Source: Janthinobacterium rivuli
GTDB taxonomy: Bacteria > Pseudomonadota > Gammaproteobacteria > Burkholderiales > Burkholderiaceae_D
Length of the DNA: 64,000 bases
Reading direction: 5' to 3'
NCBI RefSeq assembly: GCF_009208735.1
Contig: NZ_WFLJ01000019.1
Location: 98,549-162,548, forward strand
Positions 21,287 through 30,079 of the stretch are shown here, piece after piece (within the stretch, counting starts at the first letter, position 1; each line of letters starts with the position of its first letter). A program made the position numbers and the translations under genes. The notes below the pieces were generated by a model, which was given only the letters and a program-made list of their open reading frames with translations, made no database searches and had not been told where the DNA came from.

Positions 21287-21982
21287 ATGGCCAGCGACAA
21301 ATCCCCTGCCCTCTCCGTGAAAAATGCCGGCGGCCGGCGCCTGCAAAACCGCGATCGCCTGGAGGCGGACATCCTCGAGCAAGCCGTGCGCGTGTTCGCG
21401 GAAAGCGGCTATGAGGGCGCGTCGATCGCCACCATTGCCGAGCGGGCCGGCCTGTCGAAGCAAAACCTGATGTATTACTTCCCGTCCAAGCAGTTGCTAT
21501 ACCAGCGCGTGCTCGACGACGTGCTCGACGACTGGCTGGCGCGCATGGAATCGCTGGCTAATGAACACGACGAACCGCGCGACGTGCTGCGCGCGTATAT
21601 CGGCGCCAAGCTGCGTTTTTCGCGCGAACAGCCGTGGGCTTCGCGCGTGTATGCGCTGGAAGTGATCAATGGCGCGCCCCTGTACGGCGCACAGATACGC
21701 GACAGGGTCGTGCCCCTGCTGCGCAAGGATATCGCCGTCTTCGAAGCCTGGATCGCGGCCGGCAAGATCGCGCCCGTCAACGCCACGCACCTGATGTTCG
21801 CCATCTGGGCCATGACGCAATCGTATGCGGATTTTTCGCCGCAGATGGCCCTGGTGCTGGAACGCAAGCAGCTCACGCGCAAGGATTACGAGGATGCGGA
21901 AACCCTGATCGCGCACATGGTGCTGGCGGCCGTGTCCATGCCGCCAGCAGGCGAAAAAAAAGGCGCTGTCCTCGTAAAATAG
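21287..21982 (+). CDS. TetR family regulator, RutR-like
   Basis: 231 residues. The N-terminal TetR helix-turn-helix (ILEQAVRVFAESGYEGASIATIAERAGLSKQNLMYYFPSKQLLYQRV) and a C-terminal ligand domain (FSREQPWASRVYALEVINGAP, HLMFAIWAMTQSYADFSPQM) match the RutR/YcdC type, whose known member binds uracil or thymine. It starts 10 nt after the MocR gene and is probably co-transcribed with it. Two regulators, one for a pyrimidine base and one for the aminotransferase end of the pathway, would let the operon read both its substrate and its product. The ligand assignment is inference from family. Confidence 0.9.
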   Translation: MASDKSPALSVKNAGGRRLQNRDRLEADILEQAVRVFAESGYEGASIATIAERAGLSKQNLMYYFPSKQLLYQRVLDDVLDDWLARMESLANEHDEPRDVLRAYIGAKLRFSREQPWASRVYALEVINGAPLYGAQIRDRVVPLLRKDIAVFEAWIAAGKIAPVNATHLMFAIWAMTQSYADFSPQMALVLERKQLTRKDYEDAETLIAHMVLAAVSMPPAGEKKGAVLVK

Positions 21983-22051
21983 GGGAAATGCCGGAATCTT
22001 CGCTTGGCGGTGCTGTCTGACTCTGCATACCCACCACACAGGGAGCAGATC

Positions 22052-23020
22052 ATGCAGCCAGCCGAATGGATCAGCTTTATCGCGCAGTTTGCGCAGTTGA
22101 ACCGGCGCCAGCGGCAGGCAGGCATGACCCTGCTGCGTGGCAACACGCCACACAACGCGACCGTCGCGCTGCTGGAGGGCGTGGCGCAGTCGCGCTTGGC
22201 CTGCCCAGCCTGCCACTCGTCCCACCTGCATCGGCATGGCCATGCGCATGGTCTGCAGCGCTACCGCTGCGTGCCTTGCGGGCGCACCTTCAATGCCTTG
22301 ACGGGGACGCCGCTGGCACGCCTGCGCCATAAATCGCTGTGGCTCGATTATGCCGATTGCCTGCTCGATTCCCGGTCGGTACGCCAGGCGGCCAGCCAAT
22401 TGGGCGTGCACCGCAACACCACGTTTCGCTGGCGCCACCGATTTTTATCGTTGGCAAAAACGGACCGGCCGCATGGCCTGCATGGCATCGCCGAGGCTGA
22501 CGAGTTATATATGCTGGAATCGGAAAAAGGCGCGCGACAGATGACGCGTCCGGCCCGCCGCCGCGGCGGCCATGCACGCCAGCGCGGCATATCCAACGAG
22601 CAAGTCTGCATCCTGGTGGCGCGCGACCGCACGGGCCAGACCCTCGATTTCGTCACGGGCAGAGGCGCGTTGACGAAGGCGCAGCTGCACCGCTGCTTGT
22701 TGCCCGTCATCGACAAGGATGTTTTGCTGGTCACAGATGGTCATGCCGCCTACCGGGCGTTTGCCAGGGAGGCGGGCATCAGCCATGAGGCCGTCAACTT
22801 GCGCGCCGGCATCCGCGTGGGCGGCGCCGCCCACGTGCAGAACGTCAATGCGTATCACAGCCGCCTGCGCGAATGGTTAAGGCCGTTTCACGGCGTGGCG
22901 ACGCGCTATCTGCAGAATTATCTGGGCTGGCGATGGATACTCGACGCCAGGCGCATCCGTTCACCCGAAACGTTATTGAAAGCAACGATGGGAGCGTTCC
23001 CACATTTGACGGTGACATAA
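22052..23020 (+). CDS. IS1595-type (ISXO2-like) transposase
   Basis: 322 residues from ATG at 22052 (GGGAG upstream). N-terminal zinc ribbon (CPACHSSH ... CVPCGRTF), a helix-turn-helix (SVRQAASQLGVHRNTTFRWRHRFL) and an ISXO2-like DDE/DDN nuclease domain: Asp in ADELYMLES, Asp in VLLVTDGHAAYRAF, and Asn in the NVNAYHSRLREWLRPFHG block, a hallmark of the family. The frame is intact. I could not find matching terminal inverted repeats or a target duplication in the 70 bp upstream or the short downstream flank. It may therefore be a decayed or resident copy rather than a recent insertion. Confidence 0.85.
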   Translation: MQPAEWISFIAQFAQLNRRQRQAGMTLLRGNTPHNATVALLEGVAQSRLACPACHSSHLHRHGHAHGLQRYRCVPCGRTFNALTGTPLARLRHKSLWLDYADCLLDSRSVRQAASQLGVHRNTTFRWRHRFLSLAKTDRPHGLHGIAEADELYMLESEKGARQMTRPARRRGGHARQRGISNEQVCILVARDRTGQTLDFVTGRGALTKAQLHRCLLPVIDKDVLLVTDGHAAYRAFAREAGISHEAVNLRAGIRVGGAAHVQNVNAYHSRLREWLRPFHGVATRYLQNYLGWRWILDARRIRSPETLLKATMGAFPHLTVT

Positions 23021-23022
23021 CC

Positions 23023-23050
23023 AAAAAAAACCGCCTTGCAAGGCGGTTTC
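23023..23050 (-). terminator. Intrinsic terminator of the PEP-CTERM gene
   Basis: On the minus strand the perfect stem CCGCCTTG/CAAGGCGG is followed by eight T residues. It lies 18 nt past the stop of the choice-of-anchor A gene and directly abuts the transposase stop codon. Confidence 0.85.
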
Positions 23051-23067
23051 CTGAACAGCGCGAACGC

Positions 23068-24012
23068 TTATGCTGCCGTCTTGCCCTTGCGGCGGCGCGC
23101 CATGAAGCCAACCAGGCCCAAGCCTGCCAACAGCATCGCATAGGTTTCCGGTTCCGGCACGGCCGAGACATAACCGCCCACGTTGGTGGCGTTGAAATAA
23201 TGGTTGGCGTTGACCTGGATGTTCGAAGCCCAGTTACCCACCACCACGCTGCCGTTGATCTGGCCATTGCCGCCGGCCAGGGTCGCCAGCGGCGCCAGAA
23301 TGCTGCCATACAGGCCCACGCCGTTCAAGGTGATGCTTTGCGCCTCATAGAAGTTGTACAGCACATTGTATTTGCTGAAATCGCCGTAACCGCCGGACAG
23401 GTTCACGTTCGTGCCGCTGATATTGAGGATCAGGGTGTCGTTCGTGTGCAGGTTGCTGAACTTGAAGTTATTCACCGAACCCAACGTCGCGGAAGTCAGA
23501 TCGAACACTTGCACGCTGCCCGTGCCGCCCTTCAGTGTCATGCCGCCGTAGGCCACGGAGCTGCTGCCCGTGGACGCCACTTTCGCCAGCGAGGTCGAGG
23601 TGTTTTTCAGCTGGGCCGAGGTGGATGCGAACGAGACGGGAGAGGTGCTCGTCTTCGTGGCTGTGTTCAGGCCCACGCTGCTCGTCGTCGTGCTGCCGCC
23701 CACAAAGTAGTTGCCGTTCTTGATCGAGCCGGAGCTATAGTTCAGGTTGCCGCCAACGACCAGCGCATAGCCGGTATTACCGTGCGTGACGTAGGCGTCC
23801 TTGTTCTTGTCATTGATCGAATAGCTCGACGCCGACAGGTTACCGGCAACCAGCACGCCGCCTTCGACATCGCTGCCGGACGCGCTGAAGTTGCTCAGGG
23901 AATACAAATTCGCGCCACCGATGCCCAAATCGACAACACCGGCTTGCGCGGCGCCGGCGGCAAACACGGTCGACAGAACGAGAACGAATGATGATTTAGG
24001 CATGATTGACAT
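23068..24012 (-). CDS. Choice-of-anchor A family protein with PEP-CTERM sorting signal
   Basis: 314 residues from ATG at 24012 (GGAA 6 nt upstream; ATG at 24003 is an alternative). A signal peptide (SSFVLVLSTVFAAGAAQA) is followed by a Ser/Thr/Gly-rich body with the choice-of-anchor A pattern (GGVLVAGNLSASSYSIN, GYALVVGGNLNYSSGSI, SILAPLATLAGGNGQINGSVVVGNW). It ends in a PEP-CTERM tail: VPEPETYAMLLAGLGLVGF followed by ARRRKGK. Such proteins are exported, processed by exosortase and placed in the envelope or the extracellular matrix. No link with the nucleobase genes is apparent. It is divergent from a small outer-membrane protein with a Fur-like site between them. Confidence 0.92.
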   Translation of the reverse strand: MSIMPKSSFVLVLSTVFAAGAAQAGVVDLGIGGANLYSLSNFSASGSDVEGGVLVAGNLSASSYSINDKNKDAYVTHGNTGYALVVGGNLNYSSGSIKNGNYFVGGSTTTSSVGLNTATKTSTSPVSFASTSAQLKNTSTSLAKVASTGSSSVAYGGMTLKGGTGSVQVFDLTSATLGSVNNFKFSNLHTNDTLILNISGTNVNLSGGYGDFSKYNVLYNFYEAQSITLNGVGLYGSILAPLATLAGGNGQINGSVVVGNWASNIQVNANHYFNATNVGGYVSAVPEPETYAMLLAGLGLVGFMARRRKGKTAA

Positions 24013-24313
24013 TCTATTTCCAAAAAGAAAATTAACTTGACGCCAGAATATCATATCTATCTGATTTGAGATGTCGCAAACCAACAACTTTTATAACAAT
24101 AATGCAAACATAGTTGCAAAATGAGAATCATTCTCCTGGCGCCGTCCGGAGAACGCCCAAGCCGTCCGGATGGCGCTGTGAACAGACGGGAGAACAGCCG
24201 TCTGTTCTGCCCTTTCAATATTGCTTCGAAGCGCAGCCAACTTGGTGATACGATCGCGGCAGCGCCAGACCAGGCCAGCCCACAGAATACGAAATCATAA
24301 GGATGAAGCACGC
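24013..24313. promoter_or_regulatory. Divergent intergenic region with hairpin and direct repeats
   Basis: This 301-bp spacer between the PEP-CTERM gene and the small outer-membrane protein gene contains a Fur-box-like sequence (listed separately). It also has the 10-mer GCCGTCCGGA twice (24141-24150 and 24161-24170) and a perfect inverted repeat GAACAGACGG-N8-CCGTCTGTTC (24180-24207). The inverted repeat lacks a T-run, so it is not a typical terminator. No gene is seen. Confidence 0.55.
24117..24135. promoter_or_regulatory. Fur-box-like site
   Basis: The 19 bases from 24117 match the classical 19-bp Fur consensus at 15 positions by eye; the core is AATGAGAATCATTCTC. It sits between divergent genes for two exported proteins. 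Iron control of either gene is inferred. Confidence 0.55.
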
Positions 24314-24796
24314 ATGAAACGATTGTCCCTAGGCGCACTGATGCTGGCATATGCCTGCGGCGCGCACGCCGATGTTGTTAGCATGATCGATAAGCAGCCG
24401 CTCAGCGAAACCTGGCTCAACGCGGGCTTTTATTCGTATCACTTTCAGCGCGACAAGAACCTGAACGACAGCAATCCCGGCCTGGGCGCCGAATACCGCT
24501 TTTCCACCGTCGCGTCGGTCACGGCCGGGCGCTTCTACAATAGCGACCGTGCCTATTCGAACTACCTGGGCGTGTACTACCAGCCGATCAAGGTGGGCCC
24601 GCTGCGCGTCGGCGCCGTCGTTGGCGGCTTCAGCGGCTATCCGAAGATGCGCGATGGCGGCTGGTTCCCGGCCCTGGTGCCCACCATCAGCTATGAATAC
24701 CAGCGCGTGGGCGTGAATATCGCCATCGTGCCATCCTACAAGGACCGCCTGTATGGCGCCCTCAGCTTCCAGCTGAAACTCAAGGTGTTTGAATAA
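24314..24796 (+). CDS. Small outer-membrane beta-barrel-like protein, unknown function
   Basis: 160 residues. A clear signal peptide (MKRLSLGALMLAYACGAHA) is followed by alternating aromatic/polar strands (WLNAGFYSYHFQRD, GLGAEYRFSTVASVTAGRFYN, YLGVYYQPIKVGPLRVGAVVGGFSGYPKM, VPTISYEYQRVGVNIAIVPSY) and ends in Phe-Glu. This resembles a small 8-stranded outer-membrane barrel, perhaps a distant relative of PagP-sized barrels. I do not recognise a defined family. ATG at 24314 is chosen because the signal peptide begins there. A Fur-box-like site about 180 bp upstream hints at iron-responsive expression. Confidence 0.75.
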   Translation: MKRLSLGALMLAYACGAHADVVSMIDKQPLSETWLNAGFYSYHFQRDKNLNDSNPGLGAEYRFSTVASVTAGRFYNSDRAYSNYLGVYYQPIKVGPLRVGAVVGGFSGYPKMRDGGWFPALVPTISYEYQRVGVNIAIVPSYKDRLYGALSFQLKLKVFE

Positions 24797-24938
24797 CCGT
24801 TTGTCCCTGCCTGTCGCCGTTCGGTCCGCCATTCCGGCCATTCGTCGCATACGCGATGCCCGGCAACGGGGTTTTGCCTATAGTGGATTCATCGCCAGCC
24901 TGCATACGGCAGCGGCATCCACACGACAGGAGAACGGC

Positions 24939-25208
24939 ATGAAAGACATCAATTCGGCACCGGGCAGCACTTCCTTCAGCACTTTCTGGAACGAGCTGTG
25001 CGCTTACACGCGCCAGGGCATGGCCGCCCTGCGCGCCATGTCCTGGCCCATGCTGCTGGCGTGCTGCCTGGGCCTGGCGTTCCTGATCACCATCTTGCCG
25101 CTGGCCATCATGCTGTTTGCCCTCGTCATGCTGCTGAAATGGGCCAGCAACAGCGACGATGCCGACGCGGATGCAAAAACACCGAGCTCACAGCAGTCGC
25201 CGCAATAA
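24939..25208 (+). CDS. Small membrane protein, unknown function
   Basis: 89 residues from ATG at 24939, which has AGGAG 6 nt upstream; a longer frame from 24789 lacks this and overlaps the preceding gene. A polar N-terminal half (FWNELCAYTRQGMAALRAM) is followed by one long hydrophobic hairpin or segment (LLACCLGLAFLITILPLAIMLFALVMLLKW) and an acidic, Gln/Ser-rich tail. No motif suggests a function. Its good ribosome site and lack of overlap make it a credible gene. Confidence 0.6.
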   Translation: MKDINSAPGSTSFSTFWNELCAYTRQGMAALRAMSWPMLLACCLGLAFLITILPLAIMLFALVMLLKWASNSDDADADAKTPSSQQSPQ

Positions 25209-25368
25209 AAATTTGCGTCGTGGCAAGAGTGCAATGATTGTTCTATGGCACTATGCAGGGGCGCGGCACTGACGGGCATCAAACCCCTCCCGACGGATGG
25301 TATTGAGACGGAACGCTACGCAAGATTGACAATCGAAGTTACTCCCCCTCAGCCATAGGAGTTTTCTG

Positions 25369-25791
25369 ATGACCACGACTGCAAAAGCGACAACCGCGAC
25401 GACCATCCCCTGCCTGCGCTACCGCGACGCGCCCGCCGCCATTGAATGGCTGTGCAAGGCGCTCGGCTTTGAAAAACAATTGATCGTGCCCGACGGCGAT
25501 GGCGGCATCGCGCACGCCCAGCTCAGCTTCGGCAATGGCATGGTCATGGTGGCGCCGGCCATCGACAGCGACTATGGCCGCCTGATGAAACTGCCCGGCG
25601 ACGTCGGCGGCGCCAACACGCAAAATTGCTACCTGGTCGTCAGCGACGCCGATGCCGTCTACCGCAGCGCGCGCGAAGCCGGCGCCGAAATCGTCCTCGA
25701 CATCAAGGATGAAGATTACGGCGGACGGGGCTTCACTTGCCGCGACCCGGAAGGCCATGTCTGGAGCCTGGGCACCTACGATCCATGGTAA
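25369..25791 (+). CDS. VOC (glyoxalase/bleomycin-resistance-like) family protein
   Basis: 140 residues with paired beta-alpha-beta-beta-beta modules: PCLRYRDAPAAIEWLCKALGF in the first half, CYLVVSDADAVYRSAREAGAEIV and RGFTCRDPEGHVWSLGTYDPW in the second. This is the PhnB-like branch of the vicinal-oxygen-chelate fold, whose members range from dioxygenases to drug-binding proteins, so the reaction is not predictable. AGGAG lies 7 nt before the ATG. The dipeptidase gene follows after 11 nt, so they are probably co-transcribed. Confidence 0.85.
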   Translation: MTTTAKATTATTIPCLRYRDAPAAIEWLCKALGFEKQLIVPDGDGGIAHAQLSFGNGMVMVAPAIDSDYGRLMKLPGDVGGANTQNCYLVVSDADAVYRSAREAGAEIVLDIKDEDYGGRGFTCRDPEGHVWSLGTYDPW

Positions 25792-25802
25792 AACGGAGAA
25801 CA

Positions 25803-26966
25803 ATGATTATCAGCACCCTCACCGCCGCCAGCCTTGCGCTGATCGGCGGTTTCCTGTCCGCTCCCGTCCTCGTCGACGAGCACCTCAACCGTGTCCATCC
25901 CCCATCCGGCAAGGCCCCATCGACAGCTGCTCTGGCCCTGCACCAGAGCCTGTGGATCGCCGACCTGCACGCGGACAGCCTTCTGTGGCAACGCAATCTG
26001 AACCGCGACAGCCAGCGCGGACATGTCGACTTTCCCCGCCTGCAGCGGGCCAACGTGGCGCTGCAAGCCTTTTCCGTCGTCACCAAGACCCCGCGCAAGA
26101 TGAATATCGAGCGCAATGGCAGCGACACCGACAACATCACGGCGCTGGTGGTGGCGCAAGGCTTGCCGCCCGCCACCTGGCACAGCCTGCTGGCGCGCGC
26201 CACTTACCAGGCCGACGAGCTGCGCCAGCAAGCGGCGAAAAGCCATGGCAAGGTGCGGGTCATCGGCAGCCGCGCCCAGCTGCGCAGCTTCATCGCGGCG
26301 CGCGAAAAAGACCCCGCCCTGCTGGCCGCCTGGCTGACCCTGGAAGGCGCGCATGCGCTCGAAGGAAAATTGGACAACCTCGATACCTTGTACCGGGCAG
26401 GTTTCCGCATGGCCGCGCCCACGCATTTCTTCGACACGGAACTGTCCGGCTCCCAGCACGGCTTGAAGAAAGGCGGATTGACGCCGCTGGGCAAGCAATG
26501 GCTGCGCGCCATGGAACAGCGCAAGGTGATCGTCGACCTGGCACACGCCTCGCCGGCCACCATCGACGACGTATTGACGTTGGCGAAACGCCCCGTGATG
26601 GTGTCGCACACGGGTGTGCGCGGCACCTGCGCCAATGGGCGCAACCTCAGCGACGCGCAATTGAAACGCATCGCCGCCCAGGGCGGCCTGGTGGGCATCG
26701 GTTTCTGGAATACGGCCGTCTGCGGCAAGGACGTGGCGTCCATCGCGCGCGCCATCGGCTACACGGTAAAACTGATCGGCGCCGAACACGTGGCCTATGG
26801 CTCGGACTTCGACGGCGCCGTCACGACGGCCATCGACGCCACCGGCTTGCCGCGATTGACGCAGGCCCTGCTCGACGCGGGCTTGTCGGAGGCGCAGATC
26901 CGCCGCGTGGCGGGCGAAAACGTGCGCGACTTTTTACTGAAAAACCTGCCCGACGACGACGCCTAG
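25803..26966 (+). CDS. Membrane dipeptidase (peptidase family M19), exported
   Basis: 387 residues from ATG at 25803 (GGAG upstream). An N-terminal hydrophobic segment (MIISTLTAASLALIGGFLSAP) acts as signal or anchor. M19 metal-binding motifs follow: HxD in IADLHADSLLW, the bridging Glu in WLTLEGAHALEG, His in VDLAHAS, His in VSHTGVRGTC and Asp in YGSDFDGAV. Renal-dipeptidase-like enzymes hydrolyse dipeptides, sometimes with D-residues, outside the cytoplasm. It converges on the deaminase-fusion gene, whose stop is only 1 bp away, with no obvious terminator between them. Confidence 0.9.
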   Translation: MIISTLTAASLALIGGFLSAPVLVDEHLNRVHPPSGKAPSTAALALHQSLWIADLHADSLLWQRNLNRDSQRGHVDFPRLQRANVALQAFSVVTKTPRKMNIERNGSDTDNITALVVAQGLPPATWHSLLARATYQADELRQQAAKSHGKVRVIGSRAQLRSFIAAREKDPALLAAWLTLEGAHALEGKLDNLDTLYRAGFRMAAPTHFFDTELSGSQHGLKKGGLTPLGKQWLRAMEQRKVIVDLAHASPATIDDVLTLAKRPVMVSHTGVRGTCANGRNLSDAQLKRIAAQGGLVGIGFWNTAVCGKDVASIARAIGYTVKLIGAEHVAYGSDFDGAVTTAIDATGLPRLTQALLDAGLSEAQIRRVAGENVRDFLLKNLPDDDA

Positions 26967-26967
26967 G

Positions 26968-28597
<1,630 letters not shown>

Positions 28598-28629
28598 TTG
28601 ATTATTTACCTGTAAAACCCGCAAAGGCC

Positions 28630-28656
28630 GGGGTCGTACCCTCAGGGTACGACCCC
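28630..28656. repeat. Perfect palindrome between deoA and cdd (REP-like)
   Basis: Arms GGGGTCGTACCCT (28630-28642) and AGGGTACGACCCC (28644-28656) flank a single C. There is no T-run. A related but imperfect palindrome sits on the other side of deoA (30029-30059), suggesting a family of extragenic palindromes rather than a gene-specific site. Confidence 0.7.
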
Positions 28657-28682
28657 AGACCCTGCTTTGGGGCTAAAAATAG

Positions 28683-30005
28683 TTACGGACGAATCGTACG
28701 GTAAATCACCGGATTGGCCGCCAGCGCCACCGCGCCGATGGCATACGCTTCCTGGATTTCCCTGACGGCTTGCTGCGCCGCCGCTTCCGTGCGCGCGTGC
28801 ACCATGGCCAGCGGCTGGCCGACAGTCACTTGCTCGCCCAGGCCCACGAGGTCCGTCAGGCCGACGGCGAAATCGATGCTGTCCGTCGGACGGCGGCGGC
28901 CACCGCCCAAGGCGACGACGGCCAGGCCGATGGCGCGGCAATCGCGCACGTTGGCGTAACCGGACGACAGCGCCGGCGCCGGCACGATGAACGGCGCCTG
29001 CTCCAGGTGCTTGTCCGGATGTTCGAGCAGGTCGGCCGGGCCGCCCAGGGCGGACACCATGCGCGCGAAGCGTTCGGCCGCCGCGCCCGAATCGAGGGCC
29101 GCCGTCAATGTCACACGCGCCTCCTCCTCGGAGACAGCCAGGCCGCCCAGCACCAGCATCTCGGCGCACAGCGCCAGGGTCACTTCGTGCAGGCGCGCGG
29201 GACGCGAACGGCCCGTCAGGTAATCAATGGCGCCGCGCACTTCCAGCGCATTGCCCGCGTACGGCGCCAGCGATTCGTTCATGTCCGTCAAAATGGCCGA
29301 CGTCTGCATGCCCGCGCCATTGCCGACGGCGACGATGCTCTCGGCCAGCTCCACCGATTTATCGTAGGTCGGCATGAAGGCGCCCGTGCCCACTTTGACG
29401 TCCATCACCAGCGCGTCCAGGCCGGCCGACAGTTTCTTCGACAGGATGGAACCGGTGATCATGGCCACCGATTCCACCGTGGCGGTGACGTCGCGGATGC
29501 TGTAGAAACGCTTGTCGGCCGGCGCCAGCTGCGCCGTCTGGCCGATGATGGCCACGCCAACTTCCTTGACCACCTTGCGGAACAATACATTGTCCGGCAC
29601 CGTGCAATAGCCTGGAATGGCGTCGAACTTGTCCAGCGTGCCGCCCGTGTGGCCCAGGCCGCGGCCCGAGATCATCGGCACGTAGCCGCCGCACGCGGCG
29701 ACCATGGGGCCCAGCAGCAGGGAGACGACGTCGCCCACGCCACCCGTCGAATGCTTGTCGACGACAGGGCCCGGCAAGTTCAGCGCACGCCAGTCCAGCA
29801 CCTGGCCGGAATCGCGCATGGCCAGGGTGAACGCCACGCGCTCGTCCATGTTCATGTCATTGAAATAGACGGCCATGCCCAGCGCCGCGATCTGGCCTTC
29901 GCTGACGCTGCCGTCCGTGATGCCGCGCACGAAAAACTGGATTTCCTCGGCGCTCAGCACGCCCTTGTCGCGCTTCTTGCGAATGATTTCCTGGGTTAAC
30001 AACAT
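28683..30005 (-). CDS. deoA: Thymidine phosphorylase
   Basis: 440 residues, the family's usual length. Seen: [21 protein letters not shown], the phosphate/substrate loop [40 protein letters not shown], and the central [12 protein letters not shown] segment. It phosphorolyses thymidine and deoxyuridine to the base plus 2-deoxyribose 1-phosphate. The base can enter the preTA pathway and the sugar goes to DeoB and DeoC encoded just upstream. Both flanking gaps (74 and 85 nt) hold palindromes. Confidence 0.95.
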   Translation of the reverse strand: MLLTQEIIRKKRDKGVLSAEEIQFFVRGITDGSVSEGQIAALGMAVYFNDMNMDERVAFTLAMRDSGQVLDWRALNLPGPVVDKHSTGGVGDVVSLLLGPMVAACGGYVPMISGRGLGHTGGTLDKFDAIPGYCTVPDNVLFRKVVKEVGVAIIGQTAQLAPADKRFYSIRDVTATVESVAMITGSILSKKLSAGLDALVMDVKVGTGAFMPTYDKSVELAESIVAVGNGAGMQTSAILTDMNESLAPYAGNALEVRGAIDYLTGRSRPARLHEVTLALCAEMLVLGGLAVSEEEARVTLTAALDSGAAAERFARMVSALGGPADLLEHPDKHLEQAPFIVPAPALSSGYANVRDCRAIGLAVVALGGGRRRPTDSIDFAVGLTDLVGLGEQVTVGQPLAMVHARTEAAAQQAVREIQEAYAIGAVALAANPVIYRTIRP

Positions 30006-30028
30006 GGAATAACTCCAATCATGAGATC

Positions 30029-30059
30029 TGGGGCCAGTCCCTGCGGATCTGACCCCAGC
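30029..30059. repeat. Imperfect palindrome between the ALDH gene and deoA (REP-like)
   Basis: CTGGGGCCAGTCC and GGATCTGACCCCAG pair imperfectly around CTGC. The GGGTC/GACCCC ends resemble the perfect palindrome at 28630-28656. Confidence 0.55.
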
Positions 30060-30079
30060 TTTGTAACGCTAGTGACTTA

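Noticed and set aside
21983..22051. Terminal inverted repeat of the IS1595-type element
   Set aside because: Compared by eye with the complement of the downstream flank; no match longer than a few bases.
24180..24207. Intrinsic terminator (GAACAGACGG inverted repeat)
   Set aside because: The stem is perfect but not followed by a T-run on either strand and lies in a divergent promoter region.
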